DNA of 64,000 nt from Pyrocephalus nanus. Its lineage: Eukaryota; Chordata; Aves; Passeriformes; Tyrannidae. Location: positions 21,846,001-21,910,000 of the forward strand of contig CM076267.1 in NCBI GenBank assembly GCA_038380795.1, in the 5' to 3' direction. The position numbers and the translations under genes are program-made. The notes below the pieces were generated by a model. The model ran no database searches. It saw nothing but the letters and a program-made list of their open reading frames with translations, and had not been told where the DNA came from. This document shows positions 10,011 through 22,505 of this stretch, piece by piece (the first letter of the stretch is position 1; every line of letters begins with the position of its first letter).

Positions 10011-11814
10011 TAGGCTTTTTAATGTTATGGAAGACAACTGCTCCTTTCCTTTTCAAAGACAGTTGATCTATGCAAATAGTGAATTGGAAATGCTTATGTC
10101 CCCATGCAGTCAAATGGTCCTTGCATGTTATTTGAATATCAGTGGCTCTGCTATTGAAAAGGTTCAAGGATGCTCTCTGACTTCTTTGTGATTACTCAGT
10201 GCAGCGTCTTATTCTGAAGAAAAAAAACTCAGGAATAATTAAAGGCTGGGCTAAGGCCTGGGAACACATTTGGGACAGGAATCTCATTTAGACAGGCTCT
10301 TTCAAAATAAGGCACAGTTAAATTGACCAGAAGGCAATTATTGAAATGAAAATTATTTTCACTCCCTTTGTCTCCTGACCACCAACCTAACAGTCACAGT
10401 ATTTTTTTTAAAAGGCAAATTGTTAAATGAGATAATTGTGTTATTAAAAAAAAAAAAAAAAAAAGAGGAGGGGGGAGGGAAAAAAGTTAATTTACTCTGC
10501 CCAGTACAGATTGGATGAATACAAATATTTTAATCCTCCATAAAACAGGGAATGCAAATAACATCGGGAAACGGATTCTGCTGTCGGCCACCAACTGGAA
10601 TAAAGACGTTGCGTTAAAGAAAATACATCTGCCGTGAATACTAATAACCGCGTCCCACCTCCTCCGCGCCACTGTTGCACAAAAGCGGCCGGGCAGCGCC
10701 GACACCGCCTGTGCCCCGGGGCGGCGGCGGGAGCCCGGCGGTCCGTTCCGCGGGCCGGGGGAAGGGAGCCACCCGGGAGAGGCACCTCGCATCCCCGCTG
10801 CCGACCGCACCTTCCCCGAGACCCGCTCCGGAATCTTCCTGGCCAAAAGCATCCCGGCAAGGTGCCTCTCCTCCCGGCCCGGGTGGACAGGGGAGCGGGC
10901 GCGGGGGACGCGCTCGGGCGGCGGTAACACACAGAGCGGGCCGGGCGGCGGGACCCGGCTCTCCTCCCTGCCGGGCGGCCCGGGGGCTGCGCAGGAATGC
11001 ACCCGCGCGGGGTGCTGGGCAGAAGTCAGCTTTGTTTTCGATTTATAATAAAACACATCAAAGGACACCATCCAGGTCCAGTTTCTGCCAGGCCGGGGTT
11101 ACAATTCTCAGCTCAGTGATCAAGGACCTCTTTGCATTGCCTTTGCCCCTTCGGGTCAGAAAACGTCCATCACTTACAGACTCCCCAGAAACAAGGAAGG
11201 GAGAAGCTCTGGGCCGCAGAACCGGTTCGTTTAACCAGGAAAATAGAAAGCATGTCACCTTTTTAAAAATAAATGACACAATTCTTTCGTAAGTGTTGGC
11301 GATAATTATATGGTCTGGGGAACCTCTACAGAAAAAAACCCTGAAGAACAAACGGTGTGAGAACCGAAAAATAAATCTGATTTCAGTCTTTAAACCCCTA
11401 GTTCAGCCAACACTTCATTACTGAGAGGACGCTAACCCGAGTGGGAGAGCACCAGGAACGGGAGGGATGTCCTCTCGGGCTCCAGCGGGAAGGGGGGCAC
11501 AGGGGAAGCCGGGCTCCACGCCGCCTTGGCCCCGCTCGCCCGTGAGCTGTGCCTACCTCCCATTTACATCCCGCTTCAGGAGGGAATGCTTCCATTCCCA
11601 TACCTCGCGGACAGCACCTTCACCCTTGCTCTGCGAGCCCGTTAAAACACGGCAAACAACCGGCCAACGACAGCAACCATCACCGCCGAGAGAAGGTAAA
11701 ATGCCAGGAAAAATTATCTAGTAAATGTCATTCGATCGCCAGGTCCCCCGTTCGCAGGAAGCGTGTCCCTTGCCCCCCGCGGCGAGTTACAGCCCCAACG
11801 GCTCGTTTTACACT

Positions 11815-12090
11815 TTAAAGGTAACCTTAATGTTTTTGTTCTAATGAGATAATATATAAACACCCGATCCCGTGCCTGGACAGCTTCTTAATTGCGTCTT
11901 TCAATTCAAATGGAAACTTTATCTGCGGGAAGCTGTAATTTATTTGCAGCCATTATCTGTTCGCCAGGATCCTCTCCCACCCTTCCAAAACGCAGATGAA
12001 GGGAAGCTAACAGACAGCCCGCCCCTTTGGGTAATTGGTGCGCTAAGTGTTTATTTTAAGTGAGAATAATTTAGCTACAAATTTCCTCAA
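11815..12090. promoter_or_regulatory. Candidate enhancer block between two CpG islands
   Basis: AT-rich block with GTTCTAATGAGATAA near 11,838, CTTAATTGCGTC near 11,887, TGTAATTTATTTGCAGCCATTATCTG across 11,935-11,960 and GGGTAATTGGTGCGC near 12,029. It is flanked on the right by a CpG-rich island, a common arrangement for developmental enhancers. Conservation is not tested. Confidence 0.27.
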
Positions 12091-12129
12091 GGAATAACAT
12101 CCTCCACACACTAAAAAGCAGACCAGGAG

Positions 12130-12740
12130 GCACAATCCGGAGCCCGCACACCGGGACGCGCCCAGCGCTGCCCGGCTGGGGCCGCTCGGCGGCTGCCGGG
12201 CGCCACCTACAGGCGCTGCCGCGGCGGGCGGCGGGCCGGGGGCGCGGCCGGGGAGGCCGCGGGGGCGGCGGCGCTACGGGGGCCGGGCCGCGCCGAGGAG
12301 CCGGCGGCGGGAGCGCGGGGGGGCCGCGGCGGCTGGGGCGGGCGGGGGGCACGGCGGGGCTGGGAGCCGGGAGCAGGGGCCCCGGGAGCGGGCGGGCGCG
12401 AACTTTTCCTGGAGCAGGAGGGGCGGGACGGGCCCGCCGCGGCCACGCGTGCACGCCCCCCGGGGTGGTCGGCGCGGCTCCGGGTGACGACCCGGCGGGC
12501 CCTCTGCGGTCCCCGCCCCCCGCGCGGCCCCGCGGGACGGCCCCGCGGGACGGCCCCGCACCTGCGGCTGGGCGCGGCTCCCGGCGGGCTCCCGCCGCGG
12601 GGCCCCGGGCGCGGCTCCTCCGCCGCTGCCGCCTCGGCGCCGCTGTTGTTGCACAAACGCGCGGCAGCGCTGCTCCCGAGATGTGCTAATTGGTACCTGG
12701 CTGGCAGGGCGCGGGGCCCCTGTCCGCTCCCCGGCACAAA
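12130..12740. other. CpG island downstream of SP9
   Basis: About 600 bp of very GC-rich, CpG-dense sequence with many GGGCGGG/CCCGCCC boxes and duplicated GGGACGGCCCCGC units (around 12,534-12,560). No gene start is identified. It may be a promoter of a non-coding RNA or a Polycomb-type island tied to SP9. Overlapping proline/arginine-rich open frames here look like composition artefacts. Confidence 0.5.
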
Positions 12741-12744
12741 GTAG

Positions 12745-12945
12745 GCTGCTAGAAAATTTGAAATTGCCTTTCAGCCTAAAGCTGCCTTACCTGAATGTCA
12801 TAATTACAGTAATTATGTACATCCAAATTACATGCTAATTAAATTAGAATCAAATCGTTCTAAATCGAAATCAAATGAGGTAGCGAGAATTAATCAATGA
12901 CAACATAAATAGAGAGCTTCCTTCAGGGATATTTATTGTACCGAT
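12745..12945. promoter_or_regulatory. Candidate homeodomain (DLX/LHX-type) enhancer
   Basis: Three TAATTA sites lie within 41 bp (12,801, 12,810 and 12,836). The first two form a perfect 19-bp palindrome at 12,799-12,817 (CATAATTAC, one base, then its complement). ATTAATCAATGACA near 12,889 adds a PBX/HOX-like site. The block sits immediately beside a CpG island. SP9 is known to lie downstream of DLX factors in the ventral forebrain, which makes this a natural candidate element; conservation and activity are untested. Confidence 0.4.
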
Positions 12946-13019
12946 CCGAGCAGCAGCCCGATCTGGGAGTCACCCGTTTATTTACTTTCGGAACAGGAAT
13001 AATTTACTGCAGGGCATTA

Positions 13020-13690
13020 CTTCCAAGCCGTGGGTCCGGCGGGGCGGCAGAGCCGGAGCGCGGCCCGGGAGCCCTTCTCCCGAGGCTCCCCGCCGGCCCT
13101 GCCCGCCCCGAGAGCCGGCCGGCGCGGGCGGGAGCCGTGCCCACGCCGTCCCAGCCCCGGCCCGAGCCCGCCGGGCCGTGCAGCGGCCGCCCTGCCGCCC
13201 GTCCCAGGGGAGCCGCCGGCCCGTGCTCCGGCAACGGGCAGTCCCGGCCCCTGCGCTCCCCTCAGGCTGTGGGAGCAGCCGCACGGCGCCGCGCCCCCGC
13301 CGCCCAACCCCGCACAGGGTTAACCCTATTCCGCGGCTTGCACGAAGATAAATAAATAAATAACTCTGTCGCCAGAGCTGCTCTTACCGCCATCCGCGGA
13401 GCGACAGCACCTCCTGCCGGGCCCCGCCGGCTCTGCCGAGCGGCCGTGCTCGGGCCGGGCCGGCTGTCCCGCTTCCCCCGGGCCGGGGCGGGGCCGGGCG
13501 CGCGCAGCCGCCCCACAGCGCGGGCGGCGCCCTCGGGCCTGTCCGGGCACCCCGGCCAAACACGGCCCCGGGCCCGCCCCGACCCTGCCCCGCCAACCGG
13601 GGCTCCGACACACCGGCGCTGCCTGCTGACAGCCCCCAGCGTGACCTGTCCGTCCTGCAGCCGCCCTCTCGGGCGCTGAGGGTCGCTCCC
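13020..13690. other. CpG island with no assigned gene
   Basis: Dense CpG and GC boxes, interrupted by a short AAATA run near 13,350. Open frames on both strands are arginine/proline/alanine-rich and mutually overlapping, so none is supported. It separates the SP9 regulatory flank from the CIR1 3' end. Confidence 0.45.
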
Positions 13691-14766
13691 GTAGCGGTGA
13701 GGGGACACAAACCGGCCTAGGGAAGTTACAGTGATCTCCTTCCTACAGCCGCACCAACCTTTCCCCGGCGAGATCAGTGGTTTGTTTCAAAACTCTTCCA
13801 CACGTAGTCTTTGCTACATCCAAAATTCTTCTGCCAGTCTTTCCCTATGCGAAAAGACAGGATGCACATAGCACACAGTTTAAGTACACGGAGAGGAATG
13901 CAGAGCCCACAAAAAAGCCTAGTGCTGCAGATGTCGAGCTGTCCATCGTTCTTCAGGTGGGAGTCAGTTGCATTTTGGTTGGCAGGTTCCTGTGCCAAAC
14001 ACAAAACAACTAGAGAGAGCCAAAAGCAAGAGACAGTTCTTTGGAGCAGAGGCACCTTTCAATACTGACTGGTTATTCTCCCTGTCTTTCATACTGCACT
14101 TAACACAAAAATGTTCTACCAGAATATACCTTCTCCCATCACGTAACTCCATCCTCTCTTACAAAGAAGGATAATAGATCCTTCATAAGAGGTTTTGTTT
14201 AGATTGCCAAAAGAGGCATTTTGGCAGTCTCCTGTCCTTTCTACATCAGAGCTTCCACACATGCATCAATATAGAGGGGCTGACTCTACTGCAGGGGAGT
14301 CACCACTGCTGTGCACGCTCCTTAACTCCCAGCTACTTCAGCAGGAACGCCTGGAGCAACCTAATGCAACACACTGAAAAGGTGACATCCTTTAATGGTT
14401 CACCCTTTCAAACTCTTCACATGCACTTAAACGATAAGCCAGGTCACTTTCACCATGTATTATTATACTCTGTGCGATGCTGAAAATCATCTGAGTGACC
14501 ATTTTAAGAAGTAGAAGTGACCTGGTAATAAAAGATAGTCCCATTTGTCCTGTGAGTGAGGAGGGTAAGAAAGTTGCTGGAATACTGAGCACAGTGACTC
14601 CTTTTCACATGTCCACTAATGAATGTACTTCCATCTGCCATCCTAAAAGGGCAGAGAAACCTTTCCTTTGCAATAAAAACCTTGTGAAGTGTTGCCTTGT
14701 GCATTTGTACTGATTCAGAATTCTGGAGAAGGAGGAAATTATTACTGGTTTTAAAGAATAAGGTAT

Positions 14767-15609
14767 TTTATTATGGAAGTTCACCTTCATAGCAATGTAT
14801 GCAGAAAATGACTGACAATCATTAAAAATACAGGAAGTTTGTTTCATGAAAACAAAAGGATGACTATTTACATTAACTGTCTACCACAAACAATAAAATA
14901 CCTGAAACAGTTGAGGCAGTAAATATTCTTTTCATGTCTTGAGAGATTATTGAACAAAAACTTGACATTGTACTGACACATACCAACAGGGGTTCAAGAT
15001 GTTTAGATAGCCATGACCAAGCTGTACACTGCAGGAGGCCAAAAAATGTTGGCTACACACTTATGTGAACTATATCTCTCTGTTGTTCTAACTCATGAAA
15101 TTGATCTCTTACAGGGAACTTTAGGAAAAATGCTTCAGTATGAAAAAAACAAAGCCCTCTACAAGACAATGCTTTGATATCTGAAGCAGTGGTTTTATCC
15201 AGAACTATCTCAAATGTTTGTTAGCATTTAGCATCTCTCAGGGCTCTTCCTGATTTACTCTCTGCTTCCCCTCACAGTTGCGCCTGAACAGAAATCACCA
15301 CTGACAATACAAGAGTATCACATACTGCTTTGAAATATTTTAAAACCCTAAAACCAGGTCTATGAGTTACTGCCTGTATACAAGAGGTATTTGCCAACAA
15401 GCATATTTAGACAGTAAGAAAAATACCATAACATTTATACCTAATTTACAAATATTCCAACATGATAGAATTGATGGTGTTTGCTTTATGTAGGAAATGC
15501 TACAGAGGTTGGAAAGAGGTTGGAAAATGAACAGCAGTATGTAATTGAGCCCTTGTTACAATTATTCATCCAAACCCAGAGACATTCTTGTTTGCACCTG
15601 TCCTCTATG
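14767..15609 (-). other. CIR1 3' UTR (approximate)
   Basis: AT-rich non-coding sequence following the CIR1 stop on the minus strand. An AATAAA on the minus strand at 14,767-14,772, about 840 nt past the stop, is a plausible poly(A) signal. The real cleavage site cannot be determined without transcripts. Confidence 0.4.
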
Positions 15610-16339
15610 CTATCTATTTTTTTTCCTCTCTCTGCTTCTGCTTCTACTGCGTCTGCTCCTTTCTCTGTGTTCCACTTTACTGCCCTTGTCCCCATAGCCT
15701 TCTCTACATTTTTTCTTCTCTCTGTGTACATCTGTGCTGGGGCTTCTGGTTTCATTTCTCCAGTGCGGCTCTTCACCAGGGCTTTGACTTGGACTTCTTC
15801 TTATGTACCTTTGCCTGGAACTGCTGTGACTTGTGCAAGGGCTTCTCCTGCTCCCCTCATTCATGCTCTGGCTTCTACTATCCCTCTCCTTTCTTTCAGT
15901 CTCTCTCGTGTTGGTGCTATGGTATCTGCTTTTGGACTTTCTTTCCTCCTCACAGGAGTTCCATTTGTTGTTCTCTGCAGAACTATCTTGCTTTAAAAGC
16001 CTGTACTTCTCCCTATCTTTGTCCTTGTTACCGTGACTACTGGAGAGATCTTCATAAAGTTTTTCCTTCCTCATCTTTGCCTTTCCTTCTGAATCGCTGC
16101 TGCTGCTGCTGCTAGCCTCTGAAAACTTGTCTTTTTTTCTTTTCCTAGAATCTATCTTCTTTTGTGCTGCTTTATCTCTGCTGTCAGTCTCGCTATCACT
16201 GCTGCTTACTGAAGTCTCACTGGAGGATGAGGAAGACGATCTCGTCTTATGTTTCTTGTGTTTACTTTTGCTTTTTTTCTTTTGCTTTTTCTTCTTTCTG
16301 TCTTTCTTTTTCTTTTTCTTCTCTAGACGATCCAACTTC

Positions 16340-17956
16340 CTTTTATTTTCAAAATAAAAGAGTACCATAATCAGTGTGTTAAGATATCCTAAATTACGAA
16401 GCTGTTGTCTTTTAAAATTCACTACTTCTGATGACCAACCCAAATATACTCTTTTCCTTTCCTCTTTCAGCAAAGTATTATTTTAAAACTTCTACTCTGA
16501 CATTACCCATAGTAAGTAATCCACAGCTGCTCCCTCAAAACAGGAGCAATATGATTTTTTTAATTCTTTAATTTTCAAAAAGATAAGTAAGATATGTCAA
16601 TTTTGGCCTTGTAACTAAGAATAAATACACTCAGTAACGCTTTTTTTCCCCCTTGTCTGCCTGCTCTGAAAACTTTAGAAAAATTATTGCTGCTTTTGTT
16701 TGTGCATTTTAAAAAGAGATTTTGAAAATGAAAAAATGCAATTAGTATTCAGTTTCACTTAATAATGAAAACTGAGACTCCAAAGCCTACACCTCTGAGT
16801 TCTCCAGGCAAATACAGATATTTTCAGTTATCTCTTCTGCCACAACTAGAAGTTTACATTTTCTATCTGTAAATACAATATTCCATCATGCACATGCATT
16901 CACTGCTATTTTACTATTTTCATATAGTTTTTATTTTGCTTTTTGTGTTTATTCTAAAAAATCAGTGACTGAATAGTGAAACTGCTTTTGGTGTATTAAA
17001 AAAAATCCCTTCAGACTAGTAAAATCTAAAGGACCCAAACATTTACTAAACTTCAACTTTCAAAATGTAAAGGATTATAAAAATTTCAATGTGTTGGGCC
17101 AGCGGAAGTTCAAGCAAAATACCATTTTAAATTACTCAAATTACATACACATTCCTTACTTAAAAGGAACATAAAATATGCCAACTACTTTCAGAGAATT
17201 ATTACATATGTGAATACCATACGTATCTACCTACTCATGTACCTGCTTAGCCATTCACCTTCCTCCTCTCTTCCCACTCCCTGTATACATGATATCTTTT
17301 AACCTTAAAAGACCATTTTAACTGTATGCCTGTATGCAGTAGTAGGTATTTTTGATTTTAATAATTTTCATGTTATTTCAAGATAACATTGCAAATTAAC
17401 AGAGAAAAAAACCCCTAAGTCACATGACACACAAAATCAGTTGGATAAAAGCAAAGCATGGAAACCTCATCAACTCAGACCCCTTGGGGGGCAGTGAGCT
17501 GCAAACCCTGACCCAATCACTGGCCAACCTTGGCCTTGGGGTACAAGGTCACCTTCAGTTCAATCACATGGCAGAAGATAAACTTTGTCGAGTTGTAAAT
17601 CAGTAAAAAAGAATACAGAATTTTTAATCACAGAAGGAGACAATGTAAACAATGGAGTGCAGAAAAATATTTTAGAATAGCAACTGACAGCATCTTCAAT
17701 GAGCCAATTATTATTTCAGTATATCAGTTAAACTGGAAACAAGTTCCAGTACAAGGGCATCATAACTAGATTAAAATAAAACAAACAGATGAAAAAAAAT
17801 CATGCTGCATAATGCTATTTGTAGTCAAGTATATGTTAAACTAAGATGATTTTCTTCTGTACTGATGGTGTTGAATGGCACCAAAGAGTTAAAGTCGCAA
17901 TCATGGAGTCACAACTACGAGTGATACAGACCCTCTCCACTAGGTACCACACCTAC
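16340..17956 (-). other. CIR1 intron 9
   Basis: A 1.6-kb AT-rich intron between coding exons 9 and 10, with a GTAGGT donor at its 17,956 end. The acceptor tract next to 16,340 is purine-rich (ends in AAAATAAAAG), so recognition probably relies on exonic enhancers. No other gene or repeat is recognised. Confidence 0.7.
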
Positions 17957-18444
17957 CTTAGAAGTTTCTGTTTTTGTTTGGTTGACAGTGATTTTAAAAA
18001 TTCAACTTCTGGATCATCATCTCCTTCACTTGCAACAAACTCCTAGAAGAATGCAGTAAGACATTAAGTTATTATATATAAAAATAGTATCTTCATTCAG
18101 ATTTGTTTTAAAAGTGATGCCTCAATGTACCTTATTTTTGCACAGACACAAATACACTTTATTACTAAGTCAGCTTGAGACTCTTTAGAAAGAGCAGCAT
18201 ACTCATTACAGAGTGAAAAACCCTGACATTCTGTCTTAAAGCTGAGTAGGTGTTATAATGTGGGGGTTACACAACAGGAGTTATTAGTAACATATGAAAA
18301 AAGCACTGCTAGGGAAAGAAACATTTCTGAAATAGTTAATAAAAATGAGCCAATTTTGGAGCCCACGGTTCCCCAGGATAAGTCACTCCATTGTTATCAC
18401 GCTTGGATGAATAGGCAAGATGCTAGTCCTGCTCGAACTCAGAG

Positions 18445-18590
18445 TAATTTAAGCAAATTACTTTTCTGTCTCGGTTTAGTCATTAGGAAAATGGGTATTA
18501 ACACATCTACTTCACTGTTGTGTTATTAGTCTTAAAATGTTCATAAAGTGTTCTAACGATGCAAAATACTGTAATCATATAATCTACATA
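18445..18590 (+). mobile_element. Degenerate MIR-like SINE
   Basis: The order of landmarks matches the MIR 3' half: AAATTACTTTTCTGTCTCGGT (the 'acttaacctctctgagcctcagt' region), then GGAAAATGGG, a TTAACACATCTACTTC segment, a TGTTGTGTTATTAGT segment, and AAAGTGTTCTAAC (the 'aaagcgcttagcac' region). It is highly diverged, as expected for an element shared among amniotes. Confidence 0.5.
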
Positions 18591-18730
18591 CAGTAACGCA
18601 ATCAGCAAAGCACAACTACTTTGAAGACCCTGAATTCCTCAAATTATGTGCATCTGGTACACTACAGTTCTTCACAGTGATGTTTTTAATTTTAGTCACA
18701 TTCAGAAGGGAAAGAAGAAATAAAGATTAA

Positions 18731-18760
18731 AAACCTTTTCCAAAGAAACCTTTTCCAAAG
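18731..18760 (+). repeat. 15-bp tandem duplication
   Basis: AAACCTTTTCCAAAG occurs twice in direct succession, followed by a partial AAA. A small recent-looking duplication in CIR1 intron 8, with no evident function. Confidence 0.85.
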
Positions 18761-21700
18761 AAAGCCCTGCACACCTAGCAAACATACTGGTATCACCACG
18801 ATTCACTTAACAGTGCCCATATGCTACATTTTTTGGGCTACGTAGCTTTTTTAAAGGCAAAGGTAGGAGACACAATGAATTGTTGATTTAATGAAGAGCT
18901 CAAGACCAGCTTGTGGTCATCCCCTCTTTACTAGTGGTTTGACTATCCTGCCATATGAACAAAGGTTATTTCAAGGAGTGTATATTAATTTTTCACTTTA
19001 CATTTTTATTAAATCACCTCAGTCAGAAATATACTTTGTGCAGTTTAAGTAAAGGTAACTGAACATTTTCTCTCCCAGAAATAATAACTGAAACAATAGT
19101 GAATCAATTAAAAAAAAAACACTTCAGATATAGCGTTCCTGGCAGTAATTATTTGGGCTTACGGCCTCAAACTTCCTCCAAAAGCTAGCACTGCATCAGA
19201 AGGATGCAGCAAAACCTCTAACCACACCTTCATGAAAAATTCAATTTCTATTCACCCAGGGCAGGAATTTAATTTATTATATGTGCTTTCAAAAGAAGTA
19301 ATTTATGATTCACCATCCTGACAGAACCAAAGCTGGAAAACTGTAAGTTTATGGACATTTTTCTACTGGTATAGCTATTCAGCTTTCCTATGGATATGCA
19401 TATTTGAAAACATTAAGTAACAATTCACAAGCAATCACATTTAGATTTACAGACATTTTCAGCTTACTGGTAAAAAGGTATTACCTGTGATGGATCATTT
19501 GCGGTCAAGTTTCTCCCCAGTACATTTTGTTTCAGTGCAAACCCACTGTTTCTCATCTCCGCTATTAGCTCCGAGGGGTGCATTGATGGCCCTGTTCACA
19601 AAAATCACAGTTTGAATGTATCATTTATATCTCTCTGCCTTTTTTGGACTCCACAGTAGGAATTCAGTTGAAGCTTTGTTAAGTAAAATCACAGCTAAAT
19701 CAACTCAATAATCTTCTGCTGAGCAAATAATCAGATATGATTTTCTAAAACAGCAGTCTGAAGATTCAGAATGGAAAATAATTGCATTTTTCTTTAAGTA
19801 CAAGGGGATTCTCTTATGTAACTTTGTCATGTTGAAAACAATATATTTAGGTAAGTCTAGTAATATATTTTTATTATAGTAAAAAAGCCCAGGAAACCTA
19901 AATAGAGTACATTAGGTATGACACTTAGGTGCCTCCTTTCCCTTAAAACAATGGGAAAATGCACTTCTAATATGTCACTAGTAACACGTTTTTCATAATG
20001 ACACAAATGCTTGAACTTCAATGTAAGAAGTAACATTAGAAACATAGTATACATATGGAATATAAATGCATGAAAAAAATATCTATCTCTCTACTTATTC
20101 TAGAGACTGCCAAATCTCTAGACTGTTACCTTCTCAGAGATTTCTGGTTTTATTAGCTTAAAAACCATGCTATATATTCTATTGGAGTAGGTGTTTGGGA
20201 TTAGGCACATGCTTGCTTTCTTTGCAAACATCTAACAAGTAGTACAATACAGGATGTATTAGGTATCCTTCAGACTTGGTTGCATAACTAATAAACCCTG
20301 TAACTCACTCTTATGCTTTAACTGAATCGCCATGATCACCAAAACTTTGTGTACTTATTTGATTAGGTACTTCTTCTTCACCCTAAACATTCACTCCTGT
20401 GTGATCACTTTCAGTAAATTTCCTTCCCATTTCCTTCCTAACCTTACTGTTAATGAACTAGCACTCCTGTGTAAGGTAAATCTAAATTAGGAGGAATGTG
20501 TAAGAGCATGGAGCACATGATTACTATCACTGAACTAAACTACTGTAAATTTTAAGATTACTAGTCTTATGAAACGTACTGATCCTGCTTTGTGGTTTTA
20601 AGAGTTTCTTAGTCGTGCAGATTGACAAAATTCTTAGATTTTTAACACAGACAAGTATGGAAAGTAAAGGGAGATTTTCACTATGGAATATATATGGAAA
20701 GTAATCCAGCACTTTCTCAAAAAATGTCAACTTCTTAGTTTTCCCATATAATACACTACCTTGCAGACATGAGCAGACCTACATGTAAAGCAGGAAGAAG
20801 AAAACAAAACTTTGAAAATTGTTTAAGCAGACCTTTTGTTACTTGTTTTTCCATGAGTTCTTTACTTTGCCAGGCAAAAGAATTTTTGAATGAGATACCT
20901 TTTAGTCTTTCCTTGAGTTCACATTTTTCAAGTACGGGGTTATTTCCCATCCCCCCACATACTTTACCAAAAGTACTTTTTCCTTTTAGGGGTTACAGTG
21001 TAATTGTGAACTCACAATTATAGGCACCAGTGTCTACATTTGCATGTATCTCAAATTTAAAATCTTGCTCTGCTTGCCCAAATCTACTCTGGCTGGAACA
21101 GAAACCAACATTAGACAGACACCTAACAACAGAACTTGGTACCAGAAGATGCCTTGATTTGAAAAGTTAACATAAACCAGCCATAGAATTCAGTCAAACA
21201 CCTTGTATGAGGAAGCCAAATGGAGACAAAGCATAGAGTCATGAAAGAAGACTTCACCACACCAGAGAAACCAAAACACTTGATCAGTTGAAGGCTGGAA
21301 TACCCTATTATTCAAAGGCAGTAAGAGCCACTGCCTAATGAAGTAACTTCAGCTAACTCCTTAGGTATTCCCCTTCAGCATCTCAGCATTTTACACATTT
21401 TGATATGTTTCTGATACTTAATTATTCTCATTACTGTGATTAGATAAATAGAGAAATACACCTTGTCCAAATCTGTACAGGTTTGCAAAAGAACTAAGAC
21501 AGAAGCCCTAACCTTGTGTTTCCATACGAGGATTATGGACAGAATTGAGACCAGAGAGGCATGAAAGCATATCAGCCTTCAAAAGCACAGTTCAAAATTA
21601 GTTTCTAGATACAAACCTTTCTAACATTCTTTGTGCATAACACTGGAAACAGGTAAGCAAAATAATTTCCTCTTTTACACAAAAAATTTATAATGAATGC

Positions 21701-22483
21701 CCAACACTACTGATTTTTGTGCATTTGTGCCCAGTGGATGTCAGTTGTGCTGTAACACACAGATCCATAGAAGTGAAATAGAGACCTGTCAGAGTGGCTG
21801 CCCAAGCCGGGATCCAACATACTTTGGAGTTCGCTTCCATGTACTTTTTAGAGGTGAAATCACCACTAGGTTTAAAAACCAAAGACACAGCTAAGCTTAG
21901 AAGGAAATTAAGCCAGGCTAAAAATAAATTTATTTGACTTCTATTTCCTTGTATATTAATGATGTCAGACATTCATAGCTCCACCTACAATATTTTATTG
22001 CAATGTAGTATTACCATGACAGGGACAGTTACCAAAGTGCCATTATTCCTGTTTTGTGGAAAAATACAAGCTACATCCAATGCACCTACAGAAACTTGAA
22101 CTAAAGTGGTTTATGAAATAAATTATTCTTGTTTTGGTCTCCCTCACAGTTGTGAGGGCAACAGTAACTTAGGTTCAGCCTAGCTTGTGAGAAGATGCCA
22201 GAATCTCCATGATGCTTTTCTAAGTACATTATTTTTACTGTAAGAAAGGTCTTAGAAAACACTTAGAAATGAGATGCAGAAAATAAACCAACCCTATAAA
22301 TGGAAGTAGAGTCAAAATCCAGTCTTATTTCCCAACCCTTCTGTGTTCAGACTCCAGTCAAGCATGACACAAGCGGCTGTCCACAAGGCTGATTATAGAG
22401 GACACCTCTTGCACCATGGCATACTTGCAGTTTTAAAAACATTAACATTTTTGAGAGGATGACAGAGGTGAACCTGCTCACAC

Positions 22484-22505
22484 TTTTTTTTTTTTTTTTT
22501 TTTTT
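22484..22505 (+). repeat. Poly(T) run of 22
   Basis: An uninterrupted T22, equivalent to poly(A) on the minus strand. It could be the worn tail of a minus-strand retroposed copy, but the flank 5' of it on that strand matches nothing I recognise. Confidence 0.85.

Larger units (their letters stand above)
9101..14766. other. Intergenic region between SP9 and CIR1 3' ends
   Basis: No supportable gene is seen. GC-rich islands (about 10,680-10,990, 12,130-12,740 and 13,020-13,690) alternate with AT-rich, motif-dense blocks (about 9690-10,010, 11,815-12,090, 12,745-12,945). An A/AAC-rich low-complexity run lies at about 9337-9475 and a poly(A) run near 10,446-10,464. Long open frames in the GC-rich islands overlap on both strands and are composition artefacts. 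CpG islands next to AT-rich blocks downstream of a developmental regulator suggest distal enhancers or Polycomb-type islands; this is inference. Confidence 0.55.
18043..19484 (-). other. CIR1 intron 8
   Basis: A 1.4-kb intron between coding exons 8 and 9. It contains a MIR-like SINE remnant on the + strand (about 18,445-18,590) and a 15-bp direct tandem duplication at 18,731-18,760. Otherwise it is unremarkable AT-rich sequence. Confidence 0.7.

Noticed and set aside
10487..13708. Open frames in the CpG islands downstream of SP9
   Set aside because: Mutually overlapping, low-complexity Arg/Pro/Ala sequences with no family match or splice support; treated as composition artefacts.
15481..16115. 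Cysteine/phenylalanine/serine-rich open frames on the + strand
   Set aside because: They are antisense to the lysine/serine-rich last exon of CIR1, and their composition is its complement.
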